Shown one piece after another: positions 1 through 7,536 of a stretch of DNA of 8,338 nucleotides (the first letter of the stretch is position 1; every line of letters starts with the position of its first letter). Source of the stretch: CAZSPL01 sp964608735 (GTDB taxonomy: Bacteria > JAJVIF01 > JAPKYR01 > CAZSPL01). The position numbers and the translations under genes are program-made. The stretch covers positions 1 to 8,338 of the forward strand of contig CAZSPL010000184.1 of assembly GCA_964608735.1 (NCBI GenBank), written 5' to 3'. Below the pieces are notes generated by a model. It saw only the letters and a program-made list of their open reading frames with translations, was not told the DNA's origin and searched no databases.

Positions 1-1607
1 GAAGGTTCCAGCAGGCATGGAAATAGCAGCGTCGTTTATCGTGGCGCCGTCTGATGAATTCAACGAAATCCATCTGAAATCGTATTTACCGGGCAGGGAA
101 GGAGATGATATGCAATACAGCAGGTAAAGCCTGTCGTCCTTATCCATGACCATATCAAGTATCTTCCCCACTGTTGCAGGGATTGCTTTACTCCAGGCTT
201 GATCGGTCCAGTCATCATAACGCGTGACAAGGCTTTTCGTATCGGCTATATACAGCCTGTCATCGCTACCCAGGCATACAAATACGAGCTGGCTGGGAGC
301 GGAGGGAGTTCCGGGGGCGCAGTCGATTTGCTTGTAGATCGAACCATCGCGGTTGTAGACGATAAACTGCGGCTTTTGTGTATTGTTGAGCCAGACGCGT
401 CCGTCGCGGCCGATTACCGGGCCTCGGGCCTGGCCCGCTCCTGTAAAGAAACCGATACCCTCAGTCTTCGGAAACTCCGCATACCGTTTGTAATTGCCGT
501 CGATGTCATATTGATAAAGGCCATCCCATGTGTGAAAATATACATACCCCTCCGGGTCTTCAGCGCATCCGACGATTTGATTGCCAAGCAGCCCCGCGGT
601 CCATGCAAGTGCGCCATCGAAATTGTATGCGAAAACATAGAATCCATCACCTTGACGGGCCACTGAAATATATATTTTCCGCCCTAAACCCTCGATCTCG
701 GTGCCGGCATTTGTGTCGCCCGGCAAGGTTGAGCTCCATTTCAATTCAGCCTCACTGCTGAGGCAATTAAACACAGCCTTCTCACCAATATGAAATGTCC
801 GGCCGGTCAGGTAATAAATATTCCCGGAGGCATCGAGCATGAATGGTGTGTCCCCCATGCTGATAGGTAATTGCCATAACAACCCCTTGGACAAGTCATA
901 CGCCAACAAGACCTGGAGATCATGATTGACCAGATAGACCCGACCCGATGAGCCCCCAAGCAGGTCAGAGCAATTGAACGACGGCCATAAATCCCGGTTC
1001 AGGTCGTGTTTTATAATAAATTGATTTCCCACCTGTGCATTCCCCGGTGGGCCAGTAAGCGGCGATTGCCCCCGATTCATCGAATCATGCCTTGGCAGAG
1101 GCCACGTTGAAGCCAGCAGTAAAACAACCTGGGACCGATCGCTGATGGATGGTATCAAACTCATGTGCCGGGCGGTTTTAGTCTCGGAGAGATCGAGGGT
1201 CAGAGTATATTGGTGTTCAAAAGCGTAGCCGGAGTAATAAGTTATGCGTAAATAGTATGTGCCCGGTGAAAGGCTTCCGGGTGCCACCGGGATGTCCGCG
1301 CTATGCGTCATATCGGTGGTCGCCTGTTCAGCAATATTTCCAGAGCTGTTCGCGAAGTGCAGCACCGTCCCGTTTGTGGTGATTCGAAATGAATCGTCCT
1401 GGATACATCGCTGTTTGACTGCACGGTAATCGAGTAATAGTCGATTTTATCATCCGGGCATACCCAATCGGTGGCGGTATCGGTCAAACCCAGCGCTTCC
1501 GCAGCAGCCGAGGTATCGTTGTTGTCGGGCACGCATTGGCCCGCAGCGATCCCCCCGGTGAGAAGCATCATCAGACTCGACATTAAAATGGGCAAACCGG
1601 CCTTCAT
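1..1607 (-). CDS. Secreted PPC-domain/beta-propeller protein, frameshifted and cut by the left window edge
   Basis: Unnamed exported protein, probably surface or extracellular. The start at 1607 is chosen because GGAGG (1616-1620) lies 8 nt upstream; an in-frame ATG at 1622 overlaps that ribosome site and is less likely. Residues 1-24 form a signal peptide (MKAGLPILMSS, hydrophobic run, GGIAAG). About residues 27-130 resemble a bacterial pre-peptidase C-terminal (PPC) domain: N-D-T-S-A near its start, D-K-I-D-Y-Y, and LSPGTYYLRI near its end. From about residue 210 to the edge come repeated beta-propeller-like blades (for example DGRVWL, VYNRDGSIY, DDRLYI), of NHL or PQQ-like type. The frame entered at 1607 stops at 1308. 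The frame carrying the rest is open from before 1400 down to base 1, so one base appears to be missing between 1369 and 1403. With that base restored, at least 536 residues are visible. No protease or other catalytic motif was seen. Whether the break is a real mutation or a sequence error cannot be told here. Confidence 0.75.
1369..1403 (-). other. Frameshift site in the PPC/propeller gene
   Basis: Upstream, the start frame gives sensible PPC-like protein to about ...HFESPQTG. Downstream, the frame one base different gives TVLHFANSSG and stays open to the window edge. Both frames are open through this interval, so the exact point is not fixed. The best join is loss of one G from the GGG at 1369-1371 (minus strand), because restoring it gives a smooth PPC-like strand order. 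No slippery heptamer typical of programmed frameshifting was recognised. Confidence 0.7.
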
Positions 1608-1615
1608 CTTCCTTG

Positions 1616-1620
1616 CCTCC
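1616..1620 (-). promoter_or_regulatory. Ribosome binding site GGAGG deciding the start at 1607
   Basis: GGAGG sits 8 nt before ATG 1607. The ATG at 1622 shares bases with this site and has no ribosome site of its own, so the inner ATG is preferred. Confidence 0.6.
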
Positions 1621-1639
1621 ATATACGTTACCCAAGTTT

Positions 1640-1677
1640 CAAGCCGTTCAATTATACGTTAATGGAAAGACGGCTTG
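1640..1677. repeat. 8-bp inverted repeat flanking the predicted -10 box
   Basis: CAAGCCGT (1640-1647) and ACGGCTTG (1670-1677) are perfect inverted copies separated by 22 bases, and the TATAAT at 1651-1656 lies between them. This arrangement could be an operator bound by a dimeric regulator. It could also form a loose hairpin or be chance. An 8-bp direct repeat, TATACGTT, is also present at 1622-1629 and 1653-1660. Confidence 0.4.
1651..1656 (-). promoter_or_regulatory. Predicted -10 box TATAAT for the PPC/propeller gene
   Basis: A perfect TATAAT on the minus strand, about 44 nt upstream of the start at 1607, which would give a leader of roughly 35-40 nt. No good TTGACA-like -35 was found 16-18 bases upstream. 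The promoter may therefore be activator-dependent, or the match may be chance in an AT-rich stretch. Confidence 0.4.
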
Positions 1678-1731
1678 CCCGGGTCACTCAAGGAATCCTC
1701 TCCATTAAGTCAAATCCTTTGTGAGACCGGG

Positions 1732-1762
1732 AAAAAACCTGCCACACAAAAGCGGCAGGTTT
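1732..1762 (-). terminator. Rho-independent terminator after the TIG-like lipoprotein gene
   Basis: On the minus strand AAACCTGCC (1762-1754) pairs perfectly with GGCAGGTTT (1743-1735) around a 10-nt loop. The stem's 3' T's continue into a run of six T's ending at 1732. It lies about 30 nt beyond the stop codon at 1792-1794, so it ends that transcript before the next gene's own promoter. Confidence 0.85.
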
Positions 1763-1791
1763 CAGTTGTCCAACCTCGATATTCGAGATTC

Positions 1792-2769
1792 TTAGGGAAG
1801 GATCTCAAAATATTCATACAAGTATCCCCAGTTTCCGGTACCGTTTCTAACTGCAAGGTCATATAAACCGGGTGTTGCATCGGACGGGATCTCAAAATCG
1901 CATTTTTGCTGATTCCTGTCGATGTTATCGATATTGGTTGCTGCTATATCCGGTTCGCCTGCTTTACGGAGCCTTATGTCATTTGGAATACGGAATAGAT
2001 CGCCTTTTATGACCACTCCAGTCAACAAGGTGCCGCGAACGGCGCTGCTTGGCTCAGTACTCGTAATTTCCGGAATGGGACCGAGGACATTGAAGCCAAC
2101 TCCTCCACCGGCGAGTCCAGTCGTATTCCATACTGTAATAGGCCTGCCGGCAAGCTGTGTGAAAAGAGGAAGATAGACATCGAATATGATCGTGTGCTCA
2201 TCCACCAGGCGTATATTCTTGCCCTTCAAGTTATTGAGCGGTGCGCCTGAGTCAGCCCAGATTTCTATATAGGGCGTGCCGCAGAATTTTTCTCCGGTCA
2301 ACGTAATTCCGGATACTGTCGAGCCTGCCCTGCCTTCGCTCGGCTCTATAGATAACGGAACCGGGGCTTCAGCAGGGACTACAATGATTACAACGTCCTT
2401 ATACAACGCGGTGTCCGACTGATCGGTAAGGGATGCCATAACAACGGCATCGTAGTCCCCGGGCTCTAGATCGTTGGCAAGGCTGAATTTTGCTGCCCAG
2501 GAATCACCTTCCGATTGCACAAGGTTGATCGAGTTTTCGCCGAGAATGTCGGCGGCAAACAGCCTGACTTCACTTACATTCCCTTCCCAGTTGGCGACAT
2601 CAACCGTGGCTTCGGATACTGACCCTTCAAGGCTGTACAGGGCGGTATGCTTGAATAAATCGATTGAGGGTTCAGGTTCCGGCACGGGTTCCATCACCTT
2701 CGAAGCCGAACATCCAAGAAACATTAGAAGGAGGAGGAAGACTGTCATAATGGAAGCAAGCCTCTGCAT
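1792..2769 (-). CDS. Lipoprotein with two IPT/TIG-like Ig-fold domains
   Basis: 325-residue predicted lipoprotein of unknown function, intact from ATG to TAA. The start at 2769 is chosen because GGAGGT (2777-2782) lies 7 nt upstream; an in-frame ATG at 2790 lies upstream of that site. The N-terminus has a short charged head, the hydrophobic run TVFLLLLMFL and lipobox FLGC, with Cys20 as the likely lipidated residue. A proline-rich spacer (EPVPEPEP) follows. About residues 40-133 form a beta-rich Ig-like domain. Two IPT/TIG-like repeats follow: one beginning PLSIEPSEGRAGS and one beginning EITSTEPSSAVRG, each with G-x-x-F/L and late V-x-N-x-T-G features typical of that fold. No catalytic residues were recognised. 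Inference: an envelope-anchored binding or scaffold protein. It lies between two other surface-protein genes but has its own promoter and terminator, so it is probably transcribed alone. Confidence 0.85.
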   Translation of the reverse strand: MQRLASIMTVFLLLLMFLGCSASKVMEPVPEPEPSIDLFKHTALYSLEGSVSEATVDVANWEGNVSEVRLFAADILGENSINLVQSEGDSWAAKFSLANDLEPGDYDAVVMASLTDQSDTALYKDVVIIVVPAEAPVPLSIEPSEGRAGSTVSGITLTGEKFCGTPYIEIWADSGAPLNNLKGKNIRLVDEHTIIFDVYLPLFTQLAGRPITVWNTTGLAGGGVGFNVLGPIPEITSTEPSSAVRGTLLTGVVIKGDLFRIPNDIRLRKAGEPDIAATNIDNIDRNQQKCDFEIPSDATPGLYDLAVRNGTGNWGYLYEYFEILP

Positions 2770-2776
2770 CGTCGGG

Positions 2777-2782
2777 ACCTCC
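2777..2782 (-). promoter_or_regulatory. Ribosome binding site GGAGGT deciding the start at 2769
   Basis: A strong Shine-Dalgarno match 7 nt before ATG 2769. It makes this start more likely than the in-frame ATG at 2790, which lies upstream of the site. Confidence 0.75.
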
Positions 2783-2804
2783 AAATTCAATCTTCTTAAA
2801 CTTG

Positions 2805-2810
2805 ATTATA
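2805..2810 (-). promoter_or_regulatory. Predicted -10 box TATAAT for the TIG-like lipoprotein
   Basis: A perfect TATAAT on the minus strand, 35 nt upstream of the start codon at 2769, would give a leader of about 28-30 nt. No convincing -35 was found at normal spacing. It lies in the divergent intergenic region. Confidence 0.45.
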
Positions 2811-2978
2811 CCAGCATCTTCGGAAATATGAAATGGCGTAAACTGTTTAGAGATTAAGTATCGAGTGAATTGCCCTGATGGCGGGAAAACTCATTTAGTA
2901 CAGCATTAAACATATTTTAATGAAGGTTACACGATTACGCATCAAAGGAATAGAGTAGACCATTTTGGAGGTTCAACC
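2811..2978. other. Divergent intergenic region
   Basis: AT-rich spacer between two lipoprotein genes transcribed away from each other, so it should hold promoters for both. Only the minus-strand -10 next to it could be called. On the plus strand the region has several AT-rich stretches (for example around 2909-2923) but no clear -35/-10 pair. A ribosome site, GGAGG, occurs at 2967-2971. No open reading frame, RNA gene or repeat stands out. Confidence 0.5.
2967..2971 (+). promoter_or_regulatory. Ribosome binding site GGAGG for the beta-helix lipoprotein
   Basis: GGAGG lies 7 nt before ATG 2979, which opens directly into a lipoprotein signal peptide. This fixes the true start well upstream of the two in-frame TAG codons. 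Confidence 0.8.
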
Positions 2979-5429
2979 ATGAGACGCTGCTTTGCCGTTG
3001 CTGTACTCGTTGCAGCCATGCTTTTAGCGGGATGTTCGGGCGGGGGAGTATCGCCGCTGGTGCCTGGGAATGCGGCTGAAATTGGTCAGCAGGCGCTGGG
3101 GGGGTAGGCATCGGGGGAGCAGGTGCAATGGGTGAAGGTCCAGGAGAAGAGCCACGGGATGCTGGGGTTGTGGCAGTGTGTGATTGATCCGGATGCGGAG
3201 ACGATAGATGTGGCGGCGCTTCGCGTCGCGGAGATGCATGTCAACGTGCAGCCGTTCCTCGAACCGCCGCCGTTGCTTAATCTCACCCTCGAGACGCTTC
3301 AGTTCAATGGAAATATCGTCGAGACAGACATCGGGCTGAGGCACCCGTTCCTCGGGTTGACCGAGTTCACCGGGTTCGATGTGTGCGGTGTTCTCATCGC
3401 GAACGGCTCGGTAGCCGGGTTCGACGACGATGAACTGGTCATGCCGGGAGCGGGGGACCTCCGGCTGTTGAATCCCGACGGCTACACGCGGTAGTGGAAT
3501 CCCGCTGAATTTCCAGTCAATGACGGCACGATGTTCGCGTATAACGACGGGCTGCTTGGCACACCCGATTCGATCGGTAATTACAATGCGACGCTGAATG
3601 CGTACAAGTATTACTGCGACGACCTTGACGCTGACGATCAGCTCGATGCTGTCATTCTCGAAAACCGGGGTATGTTCACCGCCGGGAAGAAGAATATTCG
3701 CCATTATTCGATAGACATGGGTCCCGGTTTGATATTCAACTACGCGGTTGACGCATGCTGGGCGTATCCGCTGGGAGGAGCGCCTTGGACGGCGCCGGAT
3801 GATTTCCCGGCTCAGGCGAATCGCCCGGAGGCATGGCGCGTCGATGTGACGGAAACGAACAATACGCTTTACAACGACGGGGCGGCATCGGGTGGCGAAC
3901 TCGGCCTTTCAATCGATGTCTACGACTGGTACAGCCCTGAGCTGAACAGCGTCAAGGTGGAATGCCCGGGCAGCTTCGGCTATGTCGTTTCCGATACGGT
4001 GAGCGGCAGCGGTCCGGGATACGCGACATACGATTTGGCGATTCTCAACGCCACTCCGGCGGAAGGCTCGATAGATATTTTAATCAGCGTGGAAAGCGAG
4101 CAGGCGGATTACGGCGGACTCCTTCCGGGTAAGACTGTCACGGCTTATTTCGTCTACACTGCCGTCGTTTCCGAAGAGCCGCCGAACATAGTCTATGTGG
4201 ATGACAGCAATACGTCGGGCGTCGAGGATGGCTCCATGGCGCATCCTTACAATACGATCCAGGAAGGCATCGATGCCGCGCCTGTTGACTTTTTCATCCT
4301 TGTGGATGATTCAGGTTCTGCGTACAACGAGCAGGTCGAGATGAAATCCGATATCATCATGCAGTCGCAGAACTGGGATGACAGCGATGGCACCGGCAGG
4401 GCGTTCATCGACGGACCGGACGTCCAGGATGCGTATTCCGTCGATTTCCAGAACGCGTCGAACTCGACGATAACCGGATTCCAGATAGGGATGACCGGTG
4501 ATCCGAACCTGGCATTCTATATGGATATGATGGTGGTCAATCTCGGTTCCGATATTCTCATCGAAGACTGCCTGTTCAGCGGTGTTACGGACGTGTATGC
4601 CGTGCGCTGCATAAATGCGAGCGGATGCGACAACCTCGAGATAGCGAACTGCCGCTTCGCGGATATCGACAAAGACACCGATGACAGCGGCGCGGAATAT
4701 ATATATTCCATTTATGCGGACAGTTGCCCCGGCTTGCTGATAAGGAACAACATTGTTACGGACTTGCGCCTGACATCGGATACAGGCATGAAGAACATCG
4801 ACACGTTCAGGTGCAATGTGTGCAACAATGTAGTGGTCAAGAACAACCTTGTCTACAATCTTGTACCACAGGCGCCGGGCAATTCGAACATGCAGAAGGT
4901 TGTCTATATCACCAACAGCACGGGCGCGAGCGTGATAAACAACACGGTTGATAAAATCGACGTATCAGTGGCATTTTTCATCAACCAGGATTTCGGGTAC
5001 TGGTTCGAGTACTGCGGGGATGTTGAGTTCACGAACAACATCGCGACGAGCATTTACTCAAGCGGCTTCCCGCCGCCGCTCGCGCGAGGTGTGTGCGCAT
5101 ATTACGACTCCTACGTGACCGCGGATTACACGGATACGTGGGATATCGGTCCGGGTTTGACGATGGGGACAAACTACCATTTTGGCGGCGGAGGGATATC
5201 GGTTCCCGGCGTTGGGGCTATCGATGCCGATCCGCAATATATCGACCCGGGCAACGAGAACCATGATTTCCCGGTGACGTCTCTCTGCCAGCAGGGGGAC
5301 CCGAGTTTCGTCGACTGGGATGACACGGGTGCGCCATCGAACGACCCGCTGGATACGGATACGAACACGCGTTCGAGAATGGGATGTTTCGGCGGCCCGG
5401 GCGGAGAGCATGTCGGGTTGCTGACGTAA
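2979..5429 (+). CDS. Large lipoprotein with C-terminal parallel beta-helix, interrupted by two in-frame TAG codons
   Basis: An 817-codon reading frame (816 residues plus TAA) broken by TAG at codons 43 and 172. Residues 1-19 are a lipoprotein signal peptide (LLAGC, Cys19). Residues from about 45 to 400 form an N-terminal domain I cannot name. From about 405 (VYVDDSNTSG, then HPYNTIQEGIDAA) to the end is a right-handed parallel beta-helix of DUF1565/pectate-lyase-like type, with ladder turns such as NNIV, NNLV, NNTV and NNIA, and a usual-looking end (NTRSRMGCFGGPGG). The beta-helix part has 11 cysteines, a lot for an exported protein. No polysaccharide-lyase active site could be assigned. Codon use and protein sense continue unchanged across both TAGs. 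The in-frame starts after them (GTG 3123, ATG 3531) lack a properly spaced ribosome site, so the parts read as one gene. Either it has decayed by nonsense mutation or sequence error, or the TAGs are read through. If translation stops at TAG, the longest fragment is 3531-5429 (632 residues). Confidence 0.75.
3105..3107 (+). other. In-frame TAG at codon 43 of the beta-helix lipoprotein
   Basis: It lies directly after a run of seven G's (3098-3104), 24 codons after the lipidated cysteine, in the likely linker between signal peptide and first domain (ALGG, TAG, ASGEQ). The frame is unchanged on both sides, so a simple indel in the G run does not explain it. CAG, TCG, TGG, GAG and AAG are each one substitution away. 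Confidence 0.85.
3492..3494 (+). other. In-frame TAG at codon 172 of the beta-helix lipoprotein
   Basis: The context is DPDGYTR-like: NPDGYTR, TAG, WNPAEFP, with TGG as the next codon. My recollection of related proteins is a tryptophan or other aromatic after GYTR. A TGG to TAG change (one G to A) would then restore a Trp-Trp pair. This could not be checked here. Confidence 0.85.
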
Positions 5430-5453
5430 GGCTTATAGAATTGAATTGAGAAC

Positions 5454-5481
5454 AGCCCTGGAGAAATCCGGGGCTTTTTTT
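5454..5481 (+). terminator. Rho-independent terminator of the beta-helix lipoprotein gene
   Basis: AGCCCTGGA (5454-5462), a GAAA tetraloop, then TCCGGGGCT (5467-5475) form a 9-bp stem with one G-T pair, followed by seven T's (5475-5481). It begins 24 bases after the TAA. The T run overlaps the stop codon (5480-5482) of the convergent barrel gene. On the minus strand the hairpin is followed only by a mixed T-rich stretch, so it is a weaker terminator that way. Confidence 0.9.
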
Positions 5482-6754
5482 AGAAATAAGTCCTGTAGTC
5501 GACGAAGTAGTAGTCCGGGTAGGTGCCGAATTCGGAGCGGATGATGTTTCCTTCGGTCAACGCCAGTTTCGGGGGTTCGCCGAAGCCGATGGCAGCACCG
5601 ATCTGAAGGTCGGAGTTGTCGTCGACGGAATATGTGATAACCGGCTGGATGAGGGTTGATGCATCGTAGAACGACCGGACGAGGATAAACTGGCCGGTTA
5701 TAAGCGGGTCGAAATCGATCGTCGCCACGGCACCGAAGAGATGCCGCCCGATATGCATGCTGGCGCCGTTAAGGATGCGCAATACGGATGCTTCCGGGTT
5801 GCCCGGGTCGCCGGCGCCGTTGTAGAGGTACTCGACTTCAAGGTCGAATTTGTCCGTAAAAAGCCGCCCGAATCCGGCGGAAGCCACGAAGTTGCTATAG
5901 AGCAGGTCTCCGGCGAACGGCTCGGGCATGGGCGGGGAATCCTCGGCGAAGAAGTAGGCTCCTTCACCGCGTATCTGGTACTTGCCAACTTCGCCGACGA
6001 GTCCGCCGCCGAGCTGGTAGCCGCCATAGACTTTGCCGCCCTGGAATGCGACATCCCATCCGCTCCAGTTATCGAACATGCGTGCTATCAGGGCGGAAGA
6101 ATACCAGTCGGCATCGAATGATTTCTTACCCTTCTTGAATGTAGCATCCACTTCGAGCTCGCGTCCCGCCGCCGCGATGATATTCATCCCGGAGAAATCG
6201 CCGAGTGGGATATCGACCCTGATTGCGTCCACGCCGCCCTTGTAGTCGCGCTCGACTTGTTGAGCATTGAACGGCATGAAGAGGTCGAGTGGATTCCAAA
6301 AATAGGCCTTGCCGAAAGTGATGGCCTGGCGTCCGATGGTGAAGTCGGCATCGGGAAGTCTGAAAGTGAAATTCAGCCTGTCGATGGAAGCCGATGAAGA
6401 GAGGATATTGCGGTCGTAGTAATCCCAGTTCATATCGAACGCGCGGTAGCGGCTTTCGAATTGCGATGAGCCCCCGAGTCCTATCGAGCCGAGCGGCGAA
6501 TCATCGGTGGTGAGAGAGATGGTCTGGATAAGGTGAAGCTCGAATTTGAGCCAGTCTTCGGGTTTGCCGTCGAATGTGAACCGCGCCGAATTGAGTGATG
6601 CGAATTCGGTGCCCTGGCCGATCTGACTATTGTCGTTGATAGATGCGATGCTGCGGAGGCGTCCGCCGAATTCGAGGCTCTCCGATGCGTAGACAGGCGC
6701 CGTCCATGCAAGGAGCAGGAAAGGGATGAAGGTTGTGGCGATAATGTAACGCAT
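5480..6754 (-). CDS. Outer-membrane beta-barrel (porin-like) protein
   Basis: 424 residues from the chosen start. The N-terminus MRYIIATTFIPFLLLAW...APVYA is a type I signal peptide with likely cleavage before SES. The mature protein alternates polar and hydrophobic residues in short beta-strands joined by charged loops, and ends in aromatic-rich DYYFVDYRTYF with a terminal Phe, as expected for insertion by the BAM machinery. Features include RQAITFGKAYFWNPLDLF near residue 145 and RDYKGGVDAIRV, a pattern I associate with uncharacterised barrels encoded beside ABC transporters. An in-frame ATG at 6775 would add seven residues, but the start at 6754 places the signal peptide directly at the N-terminus; the ribosome site is weak for either. 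It follows the ATPase gene on the same strand after a 63-base gap with no terminator, so it is probably co-transcribed. Function inferred: an outer-membrane channel or partner of the transporter. A general porin is the alternative. Confidence 0.85.
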   Translation of the reverse strand: MRYIIATTFIPFLLLAWTAPVYASESLEFGGRLRSIASINDNSQIGQGTEFASLNSARFTFDGKPEDWLKFELHLIQTISLTTDDSPLGSIGLGGSSQFESRYRAFDMNWDYYDRNILSSSASIDRLNFTFRLPDADFTIGRQAITFGKAYFWNPLDLFMPFNAQQVERDYKGGVDAIRVDIPLGDFSGMNIIAAAGRELEVDATFKKGKKSFDADWYSSALIARMFDNWSGWDVAFQGGKVYGGYQLGGGLVGEVGKYQIRGEGAYFFAEDSPPMPEPFAGDLLYSNFVASAGFGRLFTDKFDLEVEYLYNGAGDPGNPEASVLRILNGASMHIGRHLFGAVATIDFDPLITGQFILVRSFYDASTLIQPVITYSVDDNSDLQIGAAIGFGEPPKLALTEGNIIRSEFGTYPDYYFVDYRTYF

Positions 6755-6817
6755 ATATCCACTTAGTTTCTGCATTATTACATGATTACTTTAGCCACAA
6801 TCGGGGAATATTTCAAA

Positions 6818-7525
6818 CTATGTCGAGGCTATAATCGATACGGGGTCTCCGTCGTCGACCACCTGGCCGTCCTTAAGCAGTATCAGCCGCTTCGCGCTGA
6901 GCATCACATCTTTCTCATGAGTGGCGAAAAGGAATGTGGCTCCTTTCGATTCATTGAGTCCTCGCATGAGGTCGAGCAACGCGGCGCCGGTCTTGGAATC
7001 GACATTGGCGGTGGGTTCATCGGCGAGTACGAGGGCCGGTTCGGATGCAATCGCCCTTGCAATCGCGACCCGCTGCTGCTGTCCGCCGGAAAGCTCCCTG
7101 GGGAATCGCTTCTCGAGTCCGCCGAGGCCGACCTCATCGAGTATGCCGAGGACTATCTCGCGTCTTTTGGGCGCAGGCATGCCTTGCAGCATCAGAACAT
7201 ATTCGGCGTTCTCGAAGGCGGTGAGTACCGGGATGAGGCTGTAGTTCTGGAATACGAAGCCGATGCGGTCGCGTCTCAGGTGGCTGAGGCTCGATGCGGA
7301 CATCCGGGTGATATCGTCGCCGCCTATCTCGACGCTTCCCCTGGTGGGTTTCAGCATGCCGCCGATGATATTGAGCATCGTGCTTTTACCGGAGCCCGAG
7401 GGTCCGGCCATGGCTGTGAATTCGCCGCCTGAAAAAGAGAGGTTTATGTTCTGGATCGCATGGACGATGATCTCTCCCTGCTTGTAATCCTTGCTGACAT
7501 TTTCCAATTTCACTATTGCATCCAT
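6818..7525 (-). CDS. ABC transporter ATP-binding protein, LolD/MacB family
   Basis: Cytoplasmic 235-residue ATPase that powers the adjoining permease by ATP hydrolysis. All key motifs are present: Walker A GPSGSGKST (41-49), Q-loop Gln93 in VFQN, signature LSGGQQQR (145-152), Walker B LVLADEP (165-171) and the H-loop His203 in FATHE. Length and the sequence ADEPTANVDS fit the LolD/MacB/FtsE-like group, whose members serve lipoprotein release, efflux or cell-division permeases rather than classical import. The start at 7525 has AGGAG (7532-7536) 6 nt upstream, overlapping the permease stop codon, so translation is probably coupled. It ends with TAG; in the same frame TAA follows after eight further codons. 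Substrate cannot be told from the sequence. The family call is firm, while the specific name lolD would be an over-claim. Confidence 0.95.
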   Translation of the reverse strand: MDAIVKLENVSKDYKQGEIIVHAIQNINLSFSGGEFTAMAGPSGSGKSTMLNIIGGMLKPTRGSVEIGGDDITRMSASSLSHLRRDRIGFVFQNYSLIPVLTAFENAEYVLMLQGMPAPKRREIVLGILDEVGLGGLEKRFPRELSGGQQQRVAIARAIASEPALVLADEPTANVDSKTGAALLDLMRGLNESKGATFLFATHEKDVMLSAKRLILLKDGQVVDDGDPVSIIAST

Positions 7526-7531
7526 AAGTGA

Positions 7532-7536
7532 CTCCT
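7532..7536 (-). promoter_or_regulatory. Ribosome binding site AGGAG overlapping the permease stop codon
   Basis: AGGAG shares two bases with the TAG (7537-7535) that ends the permease gene and lies 6 nt before ATG 7525. Ribosomes finishing the permease would be placed to start the ATPase, which helps keep the two subunits in balance. Confidence 0.7.

Noticed and set aside
2840..2978. Plus-strand -35/-10 promoter for the beta-helix lipoprotein
   Set aside because: Several AT-rich hexamers exist, but no pair with acceptable matches and 16-18 base spacing could be defended.
3098..3104. Run of seven G's before the first TAG, as a possible slippage or phase-variation tract
   Set aside because: The frame is the same before and after the run, so a one-base slip would destroy the frame rather than bypass the TAG.
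3024..3704. 226-codon open frame on the minus strand, antisense to the beta-helix lipoprotein
   Set aside because: It starts and runs opposite a clearly coding plus-strand frame, has Arg/Pro/His-rich low-information protein, no signal or motif, and no ribosome site. It is a shadow of GC-rich third positions.
4694..4709. Perfect 16-bp palindrome GGAATATATATATTCC
   Set aside because: It lies inside the beta-helix coding region and is explained by codons for Glu-Tyr-Ile-Tyr-Ser. No second copy was seen.
6782..7432. 216-codon open frame on the plus strand opposite the ATPase gene
   Set aside because: It is wholly antisense to an ATPase with every catalytic motif intact, and its protein shows no recognisable features.
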